Below are positions 43,906 to 52,073 of a stretch of 64,000 bases of DNA, piece by piece. The stretch is from assembly GCF_021245985.1 (NCBI RefSeq), contig NZ_JAJQXA010000017.1, positions 1-64,000 of the forward strand, written 5' to 3'. Under the pieces are notes generated by a model. It had not been told where the DNA came from and did not search any database. It saw only the letters and a program-made list of their open reading frames with translations. The position numbers and the translations under genes are program-made. Each line of letters opens with the position of its first letter. The stretch's first letter is position 1. Source of the DNA: Flavobacterium soyae (GTDB lineage Bacteria; Bacteroidota; Bacteroidia; Flavobacteriales; Flavobacteriaceae).

Positions 43906-44883
43906 CTAAAAATCTGCGTCAAATGAAATTTTTTGAGCATCGCTGTCTGTGTTCATTACTCCAGATTTTTGATACTCGGCAACACGTTTTTCAAAGAAAT
44001 TAGTTTTTCCCTGAAGCGAAATCATGTCCATGAAATCGAATGGATTTGCAGATCCGTATACACGCTCGCATCCTAATTCAACCAAAAGTCTATCTGCGAC
44101 GAACTCCAGGTACTGTGTCATTAAACCTGCATTCATTCCAATTAAACTTACCGGAAGAGATTCTGTTACAAACTGTCTTTCGATATCCAGTGCATCAACA
44201 ATAATTTCTTTGATTCTGTCTTTTGGCACTTTATTTACCAAATGGTGATTGTGCAGGTGAACTGCAAAATCACAATGTACGCCTTCGTCACGAGAAATCA
44301 ACTCATTAGAAAAAGTTAAACCTGGCATTAAGCCGCGTTTTTTCAACCAATAAATTGAACAGAAAGCACCTGAAAAAAAGATTCCTTCAACAGCGGCAAA
44401 AGCAATAAGTCTTTCAGCAAACGAATCAGATTCGATCCATTTTAAAGCCCATTCTGCTTTCTTAGCAATTGCCGGGAAAACTTCTAATGCATTAAACAAC
44501 TCAGCTTTTTCTGCTTCATCTTTTACGTAAGTGTCAATTAATAAAGAATACGTTTCACTGTGAATGTTTTCCATCATAATTTGGAAACCATAGAAAAACT
44601 TCGCTTCAGCATATTGAACTTCGTTTACAAAGTTCTCAGCTAGGTTTTCATTTACGATTCCGTCAGAAGCAGCAAAGAATGCTAAAATGTGTTTAATGAA
44701 ATATCTTTCGTCGTCATTAAGTTTATTATTCCAATCTGTCAAGTCCTGGTGCAAATCGATTTCTTCAGCAGTCCAAAAACTAGCTTCCATTTTTTTATAC
44801 CATTCCCAAATATCATGATGTTTGATAGGAAAAATAACGAAACGATTTTTATTTTCTTGTAAGATTGGCTCTACTTGCGACAT
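43906..44883 (-). CDS. nrdB: Ribonucleoside-diphosphate reductase, beta subunit
   Basis: A 325-aa radical-carrying subunit. The start at 44883 (MSQVEPILQENKNRFVIFP) fits the family; an in-frame upstream start would add 18 residues from the promoter region. The di-iron ligands are visible in NENLAENFVNEVQYAEAKFFYGFQIMMENIHSETY, where ENIH plus the following Tyr four residues on corresponds to E115-H118-Y122 of E. coli NrdB. The tyrosyl radical is therefore expected (class Ia). It is first in nrdBA. Confidence 0.95.
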   Translation of the reverse strand: MSQVEPILQENKNRFVIFPIKHHDIWEWYKKMEASFWTAEEIDLHQDLTDWNNKLNDDERYFIKHILAFFAASDGIVNENLAENFVNEVQYAEAKFFYGFQIMMENIHSETYSLLIDTYVKDEAEKAELFNALEVFPAIAKKAEWALKWIESDSFAERLIAFAAVEGIFFSGAFCSIYWLKKRGLMPGLTFSNELISRDEGVHCDFAVHLHNHHLVNKVPKDRIKEIIVDALDIERQFVTESLPVSLIGMNAGLMTQYLEFVADRLLVELGCERVYGSANPFDFMDMISLQGKTNFFEKRVAEYQKSGVMNTDSDAQKISFDADF

Positions 44884-45220
44884 GACAAAATTTGTTAAAT
44901 TTTTATACTGAAACTTTACTAATTCAGTAGACCACAAAGATTGTCAATTATCGCTAAAAATGAAAGTCAAACTTATTCACAATTTGCTGTAGTTTTTAAC
45001 AAAGGTTAAAATTTGAAACATTTTTCATACAATAATTAATTTATTGTAAATGAACACATTAAACACATCGATTACACCTTGAAGCCCCGTAAAATATAGA
45101 CTTTTAAATATAAAAAGCAAGAAATTTTAAATTGTTTTAAAAAGTTTTTTTTGAGTTAAAACTTTATTTTTTTGAGCTAAAACAAGACCCGTCAAAAGAG
45201 TATTTAATACACCTCATATT
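44884..45220. other. AT-rich upstream region of nrdB, no gene
   Basis: About 340 bases between nrdB and the DUF3109-type gene. It is A/T-rich and without repeats of the known families. AATCTTTG on the minus strand at 44935-44942 could be the nrdB -7 element with one mismatch. I see nothing else. Confidence 0.4.
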
Positions 45221-45790
45221 TTAAGAATTTTTAAGTTCCTGAGCCACCTTTTCAAGTTCTAAATACCAGTCTTCACCAAAACGACGAATCAAAGCTTCTT
45301 TCACAAATTTATAAACCGGAACTTCTAATTCTTTTCCTAAAGAACAAGCATCATCGCAAATATCCCATTTGTCATAATTTACCGCTGCAAATTCTGTGAA
45401 GTCTTTTACACGAATTGGATACAAATGACAAGAAACCGGTTTTTTCCAATCTACGATTCCTTCATTATAAGCTTGCTCGATTCCGCAAAGCGCGGTTTTT
45501 CCATCAAAAATTACGTAAGCACAATCTTTATTATCGATAAGCGGCGTTTCAAGATCGCCGTCGGTTCCTTTTACCCAGGTTCCCTGCGCTTCGATCGCTG
45601 CAATTCCTTCTTTTCTTAAAAAAGGTTTTACTTTTGGATAAATTTCTTCTAAGATTTTAGTTTCAGCCTCATTCAAAGGCGCGCCCGCATCTCCATCAAC
45701 ACAACAAGCCCCCTTACAAGCTGACAAGTTGCACACAAATTCTTTTTCCAAAATATCTTCTGAAATAATAGTTTTTCCTAACTGAAACAT
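45221..45790 (-). CDS. DUF3109-family cysteine-cluster protein
   Basis: A 189-aa soluble protein starting MFQLGKTIISEDILEKEFVC, with CNLSACKGACCVDGDAGAPL (about residues 20-39). Later CAYV, CGIEQAY, the SCHLYPIRV block and CDDAC are typical of DUF3109, a relative of the YkgJ cluster. Metal or Fe-S binding is likely; the function is unknown. The start at 45790 is chosen because an upstream in-frame ATG falls inside the -7 promoter element (45821-45828). Confidence 0.87.
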   Translation of the reverse strand: MFQLGKTIISEDILEKEFVCNLSACKGACCVDGDAGAPLNEAETKILEEIYPKVKPFLRKEGIAAIEAQGTWVKGTDGDLETPLIDNKDCAYVIFDGKTALCGIEQAYNEGIVDWKKPVSCHLYPIRVKDFTEFAAVNYDKWDICDDACSLGKELEVPVYKFVKEALIRRFGEDWYLELEKVAQELKNS

Positions 45791-45820
45791 GATAATAAAA
45801 TACGCTAAATTTATAAAGTG

Positions 45821-45828
45821 CAAAGATA
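45821..45828 (-). promoter_or_regulatory. -7 element of the DUF3109-type gene
   Basis: TATCTTTG on the minus strand, 31 bp before the chosen ATG. It excludes the longer open frame that begins at 45823. Confidence 0.6.
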
Positions 45829-45859
45829 GTCAAAGAAAACAGATATATTTTTATTCTTT

Positions 45860-45980
45860 TTTTTCACGCAGATTTGGCAGATTTAAGCAGATAATAAAGA
45901 TTTATTTAAAAATAAAGTAAATCTTAACCATCAGCAAAAAATTAAAAATCTGCTCAAATCTGCCAAATCTGCGTGAAAAT
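45860..45980. repeat. CACGCAGATTTGGCAGATTT long inverted repeat, copy 3
   Basis: The left arm CACGCAGATTTGGCAGATTT and right arm AAATCTGCCAAATCTGCGTG are perfect inverses over 20 bases, with about 50 bases of AT-rich loop and further weaker pairing (AAGCAGAT/ATCTGCTC). It is in the divergent gap before marC. Confidence 0.85.
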
Positions 45981-46129
45981 TTTTTATACGATCCAAAAAA
46001 AATCATTTGAGCTGCCTTTGAATTAGCAATTTAAATCATCAATTGTTATAAATATCACTTTTTTAGCTACTGAAACGTGTTTTTATAACAAAAATGAATT
46101 ATACCGAAAAAACACCTAATTTTATTAAC

Positions 46130-46137
46130 TACTTTTG
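46130..46137 (+). promoter_or_regulatory. -7 element of marC
   Basis: TACTTTTG matches TAnnTTTG, 33 bp before the marC start. No clear -33 element. Confidence 0.5.
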
Positions 46138-46170
46138 CAGCAGTTTTTAAACCCTTAAAATCAAAGCGAT

Positions 46171-46749
46171 ATGTTAGAAATAGACTTTAAAGAAATCATT
46201 ACAGTAAGCATGGTACTTTTTGCCGTGATTGATATTGTAGGTTCAATTCCCATTATCGTGAACTTAAGAGCAAAAGTGGGACACATTGAATCTGAAAAAG
46301 CTTCGATAGTTGCCGGAGCCATTATGATTGTTTTTCTTTTTGTTGGAGAGGGGTTATTGAACCTTATTGGTATCGATGTGCATTCGTTTGCTGTTGCCGG
46401 TTCTTTTGTGTTATTTTTTCTGGCTTTAGAAATGATTTTAGGAATCCGTATTTATCGTGACGAAGAACCAGGGTCTGCTTCTATTGTTCCATTGGCTTTT
46501 CCATTAATCGCCGGAGCGGGAACTATGACCACTTTACTTTCGCTTAGATCTCAGTTTCATACTATTAATATAATCATTGCGATTTTACTAAATATTATAT
46601 TAGTTTATGTCGTTTTGAAATCATCAAAAAAGATCGAAAATTTACTAGGAGAAAACGGACTTGGCGTGGTCCGCAAGACATTTGGAGTAATACTTTTAGC
46701 AATAGCTGTTAAATTATTCGCTGCTAATGTTAAAGGTTTGTTTGTCTAA
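46171..46749 (+). CDS. MarC-family integral membrane protein
   Basis: A 192-aa protein with six hydrophobic helices. Family features are VSMVLFAVIDIVGSIPIIVNL at the N-terminus, FPLIAGAGTMTTLLSL in the middle and VVRKTFGVILLAIAVKLFAANVKGLF at the end. MarC (UPF0056) proteins are inner-membrane proteins, some thought to transport amino acids; the substrate here is unknown. It is rightward, about 100 bp before a small membrane protein gene. Confidence 0.88.
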   Translation: MLEIDFKEIITVSMVLFAVIDIVGSIPIIVNLRAKVGHIESEKASIVAGAIMIVFLFVGEGLLNLIGIDVHSFAVAGSFVLFFLALEMILGIRIYRDEEPGSASIVPLAFPLIAGAGTMTTLLSLRSQFHTINIIIAILLNIILVYVVLKSSKKIENLLGENGLGVVRKTFGVILLAIAVKLFAANVKGLFV

Positions 46750-46854
46750 GATTTATTTTTATACTTTTACCCCCACTAAATTTATAAAATACAACTTTAA
46801 GACATTTTTTATTAGAGTTTTACTTTGATATTTTTATACAAACAAACAACCAAT

Positions 46855-47055
46855 ATGAAAATCTTCACTTCAATCTTAGTACTTTTAGCATTAGCTTTAA
46901 TTGTTTTTAATATTACGCTATTAGACTTTACAAACCCGTTTCAGGGAGATAGTATGGTAGCTTTTATTGGAATCGCAGCTTCGTTTTGCGCCGTGTTGAT
47001 TCTTTTGATTTTTAGAATTTCAAAAAGAATTGAAGAAAAAACAAACGGTCGATAA
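46855..47055 (+). CDS. Small two-helix membrane protein
   Basis: A 66-aa protein, MKIFTSILVLLALALIVFNI, then GDSMVAFIGIAASFCAVLILLIFRISKRIEEK. Both halves are membrane helices with a basic C-terminus. The start at 46855 (MKIFTS) is preferred over a reading 10 codons longer. It lies 3 bp before the oxidoreductase gene, so they are co-transcribed. Common in Flavobacteriia, function not known to me. Confidence 0.7.
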   Translation: MKIFTSILVLLALALIVFNITLLDFTNPFQGDSMVAFIGIAASFCAVLILLIFRISKRIEEKTNGR

Positions 47056-47058
47056 TAT

Positions 47059-47664
47059 ATGTTTGACGTTTTAATTATCGGCGGGGGCGTATCAGGCATA
47101 TCTTGTGCCTTAGTTTTAGGTTCTGCCAAAAACAAAGCTTTTGCTACCGACAAAAAAATCGGAATTTTTACTCATCAGAAAAACTCTTCTTTGCAAGAGG
47201 CAGTTTTCTACAATGCTTATGGGATTACTCCAGGCAAATTAGGTTCTGAATTACTAGCAGAAAGTACAGCGAATTTAGCCGCAGCCTATCCACATATTGA
47301 ACAAATTGCAAATGAAAAAGTAATAAAAGTTGAAGGTTCTTTTCCTTCATTTACTGTTATTACAAACAAAAGCTCATATAAAACAAAAAGTATTGTTGTT
47401 GGAATTGGTTCTGCTAATACATTTGATATCGAAGGTTTAACACAATATATTGAACCTCACAAAAAAACACTTCCGGAAAAACAGCGTATTCAGCTTAAAA
47501 ATGAAGATCATAAAGTTGCTGACGGCATTTATGTTATTGGAACTTTAGCCGGCTGGAGAAGCCAATTGGCCATTGCAGCAGGAAGCGGTGCTGCCGTTGC
47601 CACAGATATTCTGACTTTATGGAATAACGGAACACAAACTCATGCTCACGACAGCATTCGATAA
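47059..47664 (+). CDS. Small FAD/NAD(P)-binding oxidoreductase
   Basis: A 201-aa protein with DVLIIGGGVSGISCALVLG (the FAD GxGxxG loop, residues 3-21) and a C-terminal DGIYVIGTLAGWRSQLAIAAGSGAAVATDIL that closes the FAD site, as in thioredoxin-reductase-like flavoproteins. It is shorter than a full pyridine nucleotide-disulfide oxidoreductase (about 300) and has no CxxC, so it cannot reduce disulfides the usual way. It is co-transcribed with the 66-aa membrane protein. Confidence 0.8.
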   Translation: MFDVLIIGGGVSGISCALVLGSAKNKAFATDKKIGIFTHQKNSSLQEAVFYNAYGITPGKLGSELLAESTANLAAAYPHIEQIANEKVIKVEGSFPSFTVITNKSSYKTKSIVVGIGSANTFDIEGLTQYIEPHKKTLPEKQRIQLKNEDHKVADGIYVIGTLAGWRSQLAIAAGSGAAVATDILTLWNNGTQTHAHDSIR

Positions 47665-47680
47665 GATTATATAAAATTAT

Positions 47681-47758
47681 TAAACCATATAAGTTATATA
47701 AGTTCATATTATACTTTGCGTATAGAATTAAATGAACTTATATAACTTATATGGTTTA
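47681..47758. repeat. AACCATATAAG inverted repeat, perfect copy
   Basis: TAAACCATATAAGTTATATA plus AGTTCAT (47681-47707) is inverted exactly at 47732-47758, a 27-bp perfect stem with a 24-base loop. It lies between convergent genes (stops at 47664 and 47781). Same family as 12431 and 35025. Confidence 0.88.
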
Positions 47759-47780
47759 TTTTTTATTTGTTTTTGGTTTT

Positions 47781-48098
47781 TTATTTCACCGAAACAATCT
47801 GGGTTACTTTAATATGGTTTTCGTCATCGGTTTTCCAGATTTCTCCTTTTAGTGACACTACATCTCCTATTTTTAATTGTTTATAATTTTGCGGTCCGCC
47901 AACGTTTACGATGCTGATTGTTGCAAAATATACTTCTTTTATATCTGTAGTAATTTTTGCAGTATAACCGTCTTTTCCTGATTCTATTGATTCTACTTTT
48001 CCTGAAACTGCACTATTAGTATTATTTTTCATAGTTGTACAAGAGATTACAAAAATCATTAAAACGACAAGGAAACTTATACTTTTTAGATTTTTCAT
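47781..48098 (-). CDS. Small lipoprotein
   Basis: A 105-aa protein starting MKNLKSISFLVVLMIFVISC with a lipobox Cys20. The mature part AVSGKVESIESGKDGYTAKIT, then EVYFATISIVNVGG and YKQLKIGDVVSLKGEIWK, reads as a beta-rich OB-like domain. Function unknown. The ATG at 48098 is chosen so that the signal peptide starts normally; seven residues more are possible. It is a single gene. Confidence 0.75.
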   Translation of the reverse strand: MKNLKSISFLVVLMIFVISCTTMKNNTNSAVSGKVESIESGKDGYTAKITTDIKEVYFATISIVNVGGPQNYKQLKIGDVVSLKGEIWKTDDENHIKVTQIVSVK

Positions 48099-48190
48099 AT
48101 TTTGAGATTTTAACCGCAATCGCGAAGCCGTCGGGAGCTAAGAATTGCGTAAGGTTCGCTAAGTTTTGTTTTATAATTCCTTTTCAGGAT

Positions 48191-48559
48191 TTATACCAGC
48201 TGAACACAGCTACCGGCAATAACTTTTAAATGTCCATCAAATTGTTTCCAGACTCTTATGTATTTAAAAACACCATTAATGGGATTATTATCATAAGTTC
48301 CATTTAATGAAACCGAAACGGTAACTACTGCCAAATTATCTATAATATTTACAATTTGATCTGAAGCTTCGAGAGAATCAATTTTCATTTTACCTGAACG
48401 ATAGGAATTCAAATCAAACTCTTTTGTGATGGTTTGTCCATCTGGCAGATTGAACAGTAAATCATCGTGAAGGATTTGTTCTAAAACAGAAACATCTGCA
48501 TTTTTAACAGCGGTTAAAAGTTTAATTTCGGCATTCACGATTAGATCTTTTTCCATCAC
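48191..48559 (-). CDS. SnoaL/DUF4440-like protein
   Basis: A 122-aa soluble protein of the NTF2-like cone fold. NAEIKLLTAVKNADVSVLEQILHDDLLFNLPDGQTITK is the typical N-terminal helix-strand pattern, ending in FKYIRVWKQFDGHLKVIAGSCV. Such proteins are small isomerases or unknown-function dimers; no catalytic residues can be assigned. It is 15 bp after the S41 protease gene and co-directional with it, so it may belong to the same transcript. Confidence 0.78.
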   Translation of the reverse strand: MMEKDLIVNAEIKLLTAVKNADVSVLEQILHDDLLFNLPDGQTITKEFDLNSYRSGKMKIDSLEASDQIVNIIDNLAVVTVSVSLNGTYDNNPINGVFKYIRVWKQFDGHLKVIAGSCVQLV

Positions 48560-48574
48560 ATTAGAATTTAAAGA

Positions 48575-50152
48575 TTACTTCTTTTGGTTCAAAATTGTTT
48601 TTATCATGGCATCGTCTTTTAAAATAACATCATAATAATACATTTCGCCATACAATTGACGGGCAAATTCTGCAGTGATATATCGGTTTACCAATGCTTT
48701 GGTTTTGTCTAATTTTAGATCTAAACCTGTCATTAAAATATAGTTTTTAAACTTTTTGAAATAAGCATCAGAACTTTTCATTTTTTCTAAAAACGCAGCA
48801 AAATTAAGTCCTGCAAAAGCATTTCGGTTTTTATCTAATTCTTCAAAAACAAAATGACCAACGATTCCGGTTTGAAGTAAATAAGCAACATTTTCGTTTC
48901 CGTGCTCTGCCTCCATCGGAACAAAAACATCCGGAACGATTCCGCCGCCGCCGTAAACGATTTTACCTTTTGGAGTTTTGAACTTTAAAGAATCGGCCAC
49001 TTTTATACTGTCTTTTGCGTACAATTCGCCAGAATTTATTCTTGATTCAGATTCTTTAAAGTATTCTTCATTTCCTTTTTTATACGGTTTTTGAATTGAT
49101 CTTCCGGTTGGTGTGTAATATCTCGCAACCGTCAAACGAACGGCAGATCCATCGTTAAAATCCATTTCGCGCTGTACTAAACCTTTTCCGAATGAACGAC
49201 GCCCAACAATGGTTCCGCGATCGCTGTCCTGAATTGCTCCAGCCAGAATTTCACTTGCAGATGCACTGTTTTCATTAATTAATACATATACTTTTCCGGT
49301 TTCAAAACTTCCGGCTTTTGTGGCGTATGTTTTTTCAGTCGTTCCGTTTTTATTTTTGGTAAAAACAATTAACTGTTTGTCTTTTAAAAATTCATCGGCA
49401 ATGGCAATCGCCTCTTCCATATAACCGCCGCCATTATCGCGAAGATCTATTACAAGCGACTGAATTCCTTTTTGTTTTAAACGTGTTAAACCTGTTTTGA
49501 ACTCATTAAAAGTGGTTTCGGCAAAACGATTGATTTTGATGTAACCTGTATTATTTCCAATTAATAATGATGCATCGACACTTTTTATCGGAATAACATC
49601 TCTTTTAATTTTAAACTTCAGTTTCTTTTGTTCCGATTTTCTAAAAACGGTCAATTCAATTTCAGAACCTTTGATTCCTTTTAATTTAGAAAACAAACTG
49701 TCAGATGGTAATCTTCTTCCATACAATTTAGTTTTTCCGGCATATAAAATCCTATCGCCCGATTTTAATCCTGCTTTCGCAGAAGGCCCATTTTCGACTG
49801 GTTTTATAATCGCAACAGAATCTTTGTACATATAGAAATTGATCCCAATCCCAACGAAATCACCTTTCATACTTTCGGCAACTTCGGCTTGTTCGCTTGG
49901 CGGAATATAAACAGAATGCGGATCTAATTTTGAGAGTATATTATCGACTGTAAGGTTTACAATCGAATCTGTGTTGACACTGTCAACATATTCAGTATTG
50001 ATAAAATCAATCAGTTTATTCAGCTTGGTTTTGGAGTAATTTTTGGCCAAAAGCTGATCATCTGTAGAAGCGTTTGTTAAACTTCCCATTACGATTCCGA
50101 GAGCAAGAGTTGCCCCGATAATCATTGGCAGATATTTTGGGTTAAATTTCAT
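48575..50152 (-). CDS. S41-family carboxyl-terminal processing protease
   Basis: A 525-aa periplasmic protease anchored by an N-terminal signal (LPMIIGATLALGIVMGSLTNAS). A PDZ domain (about residues 90-165, GDFVGIGINFY, then KAGLKSGDRILYAG) precedes the protease core. The nucleophile is in NENSASASEILAGAIQDSDR and the Lys in RRSFGKGLVQ, a Ser-Lys dyad of the CtpA/tail-specific type. Its start ATG overlaps the stop of the deaminase gene (TAATG), so the two are translationally coupled. Confidence 0.93.
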   Translation of the reverse strand: MKFNPKYLPMIIGATLALGIVMGSLTNASTDDQLLAKNYSKTKLNKLIDFINTEYVDSVNTDSIVNLTVDNILSKLDPHSVYIPPSEQAEVAESMKGDFVGIGINFYMYKDSVAIIKPVENGPSAKAGLKSGDRILYAGKTKLYGRRLPSDSLFSKLKGIKGSEIELTVFRKSEQKKLKFKIKRDVIPIKSVDASLLIGNNTGYIKINRFAETTFNEFKTGLTRLKQKGIQSLVIDLRDNGGGYMEEAIAIADEFLKDKQLIVFTKNKNGTTEKTYATKAGSFETGKVYVLINENSASASEILAGAIQDSDRGTIVGRRSFGKGLVQREMDFNDGSAVRLTVARYYTPTGRSIQKPYKKGNEEYFKESESRINSGELYAKDSIKVADSLKFKTPKGKIVYGGGGIVPDVFVPMEAEHGNENVAYLLQTGIVGHFVFEELDKNRNAFAGLNFAAFLEKMKSSDAYFKKFKNYILMTGLDLKLDKTKALVNRYITAEFARQLYGEMYYYDVILKDDAMIKTILNQKK

Positions 50153-50583
50153 TATTCTTCTAAAACAGGAATATGCTCTACTTCGATACCCGCTTTTATT
50201 AAAAACTGAATTCCCGAATCATCGCGATATCCATCTTTATACACCACTCTTTTTATTCCGGATTGATGTATTAATTTACTGCATTCTTTGCAAGGTGAAA
50301 GCGTTATGTACAACGTTGCACCTTCACAAGACTGCGTTGATCTGGCTACTTTTAAGATTGCATTTGCCTCGGCGTGCAAAACATCCCAGCGAGTTAATCC
50401 TTCTTCATCTTCGCAGCAATTTTCAAATCCCGATGGCGTTCCGTTGTAGCCGTCAGAAATGATCATTCTGTCTTTTACGATAATGGCTCCAACTTGTTTT
50501 CGCTTGCAGTAGGATAATAAACTCCATTCTTTAGCAATTCGCAAATAAGCTTTATCGTATTTATTTAATTTTTTTACTTCCAT
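50152..50583 (-). CDS. Cytidine/deoxycytidylate deaminase-family protein
   Basis: A 143-aa zinc enzyme. The HAEANAILKVA motif (catalytic Glu) and PCKECSKLIHQSG (zinc cysteines) are the deaminase signature, with SDGYNGTPSGFENCCEDEEG as in dCMP deaminases of the ComEB type. It converts dCMP to dUMP, a source of dTMP. It lies between the HupE-like gene (gap 5 bp) and the S41 protease (overlap). Confidence 0.92.
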   Translation of the reverse strand: MEVKKLNKYDKAYLRIAKEWSLLSYCKRKQVGAIIVKDRMIISDGYNGTPSGFENCCEDEEGLTRWDVLHAEANAILKVARSTQSCEGATLYITLSPCKECSKLIHQSGIKRVVYKDGYRDDSGIQFLIKAGIEVEHIPVLEE

Positions 50584-50588
50584 TTATT

Positions 50589-51182
50589 TTATCTGTTCCA
50601 AATTGGACTTTCAATAATCATTGGGATTACAACTCCAATAATAAAAGCCGACATTACAAGCGCCCAATCGCGTTTTGAAAAACGAAATACTGTCTGAACT
50701 ATATAAGAGATTACCAAAACTACAAAAACAACTACCAATTGTGCGGCTTCGATTCCTAAAGCAAATTCTCCTAAAGGCAATAATTTTGAACTTGGCGATC
50801 CTCCTAAAATCGTTTTAAAATAGTTTGAGAATCCAAGTCCGTGTATAATTCCAAAGAACAAAGTCACAAAAAATATCACATTTACGCCGTCATTTTTAGC
50901 TGCTTTTCCTGCGGTAAAAAGATGATACAATGCCGTGATCAAAATCGTAATCGGGATTAAAAATTCAACGATATTTACTTTTATGGCAATTATTCCGAAA
51001 ACAGACAGTATCAGGGCTAATGTGTGACCGATTGTAAAAACCGAAACTAAAAGCAAAATACGTTTCCAGTCTTTAAAAGAATACGGAACAGTTAAGGCGA
51101 TTAAAAAAAGAACGTGATCGTAAGCGTTGATATCTAATACATGCTTTAATCCTATTTGAAAATAAATCCAAAATTGCGACAT
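50589..51182 (-). CDS. HupE/UreJ-type membrane protein
   Basis: A 197-aa protein with six or seven helices. GLKHVLDINAYDHVLFLIAL and VFTIGHTLALILSVFG contain the histidines characteristic of HupE/UreJ_2. In other bacteria members are linked to nickel or cobalt uptake; no hydrogenase or urease gene is here, so the metal role is uncertain. It is the first gene of a three- or four-gene leftward operon with the deaminase and S41 protease. Confidence 0.85.
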   Translation of the reverse strand: MSQFWIYFQIGLKHVLDINAYDHVLFLIALTVPYSFKDWKRILLLVSVFTIGHTLALILSVFGIIAIKVNIVEFLIPITILITALYHLFTAGKAAKNDGVNVIFFVTLFFGIIHGLGFSNYFKTILGGSPSSKLLPLGEFALGIEAAQLVVVFVVLVISYIVQTVFRFSKRDWALVMSAFIIGVVIPMIIESPIWNR

Positions 51183-51301
51183 ACAGGGAATACTATTAAA
51201 TGATTAGGGGTTGTAAACTTACGATTTATTTTGAAGAATTTACGATGCGAATTCTTAAAAACAACAAGTAAAAATAAGTTAAATTTATGAGAAATTTAAA
51301 A

Positions 51302-51330
51302 TTGTTAAATTAAAATAAGATTTATCTTTG
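51302..51330 (+). promoter_or_regulatory. Promoter of the TerB-like gene
   Basis: TTG (51302-51304), 18 bases, TATCTTTG (51323-51330), 23 bp before the ATG at 51354. Confidence 0.6.
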
Positions 51331-51353
51331 TTCAATAAAAACTTATTATAATT

Positions 51354-51785
51354 ATGCCATTTTCAGAATTATTTGATAACGAATTCAAACAAAGAAACAG
51401 AGGTCATTTCTCTGCAATTGTGCGTGTAGCGTTTGCTGACGGAAAAGTAAGTCCAGAAGAAAAAGACTTTTTGGACAAATTAGCTTCAAGATTAGAAATT
51501 TCAGAAGAAGAATATACTGAGATTCTTACAAATCCTTTGAAATATCCAATAAATCCGCCGTATTTATACTCGCAGCGATTAGAGCGTTTGTATGATTTGG
51601 CTAGGATGATTCATGTTGACCATCATTTAGGAGACCAGCAGGAAGTTATGTTAATCCGTATGGGATTGGCTTTAGGTTTTACTCCAGGAAATGTAAATTA
51701 TATTATTAGTAAAGCATTGTCTTTAATTGACAAAAAAGTAGACTTAGATACTTTCCTTTTCGAAATGGAGAATATGAATAAATAG
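51354..51785 (+). CDS. TerB-family protein
   Basis: A 143-aa all-helical protein. RNRGHFSAIVRVAFADGKVSPEEKDFLDKLASRLEIS is the acidic TerB-type first half. MIHVDHHLGDQQEVMLIRMGLALGF is the second, with acidic residues and histidines that may bind metal. TerB domains occur in tellurite-resistance and other stress proteins; no ter operon is present, so the role is open. It is a single gene with two GACAGG hairpins downstream. Confidence 0.82.
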   Translation: MPFSELFDNEFKQRNRGHFSAIVRVAFADGKVSPEEKDFLDKLASRLEISEEEYTEILTNPLKYPINPPYLYSQRLERLYDLARMIHVDHHLGDQQEVMLIRMGLALGFTPGNVNYIISKALSLIDKKVDLDTFLFEMENMNK

Positions 51786-51837
51786 TGTTCAGTGTTCAGT
51801 TTTAACTGATCCTGAAATTGAACTCTAACTAAAATAT

Positions 51838-51869
51838 AAACCCGACAGGTTTTAAAATCTGTCGGGTTT
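51838..51869. terminator. GACAGG hairpin
   Basis: AAACCCGACAGGTTTT pairs with AAAATCTGTCGGGTTT, followed by a C and seven T. Terminator for the TerB-like gene (stop 51785). Confidence 0.8.
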
Positions 51870-51999
51870 CTTTTTTTATTCAAAAGCATACTTTTAATGC
51901 AAATTTGGTTTTGCTTAATTTCGAAATGATTAATGTTATACATTTCTTCATTTCAACTGGACTTTAGTCCGGTTGAAATGTGAGAATACGAAAAATTTT

Positions 52000-52032
52000 A
52001 AACCCGACAGGTTTTAAAAACCTGTCGGGTTT
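52000..52032. terminator. GACAGG hairpin, second copy in the same gap
   Basis: AAACCCGACAGGTTTT pairs with AAAACCTGTCGGGTTT. It faces the fbp stop (52074) from the other side. Two copies bracket the gap between convergent genes, together with 'ggactttagtccggttgaaat' type palindromes at about 51960. Confidence 0.8.
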
Positions 52033-52073
52033 GCTTTATCTGAAAACTGCGACTGTGACAGTAAACTGAATAC

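Noticed and set aside
45824..46170. CRISPR-like repeats around CACGCAGATTTGGCAGATTT
   Set aside because: Only one inverted pair with a non-uniform middle; no direct repeats with equal spacers anywhere in the window and no cas genes.
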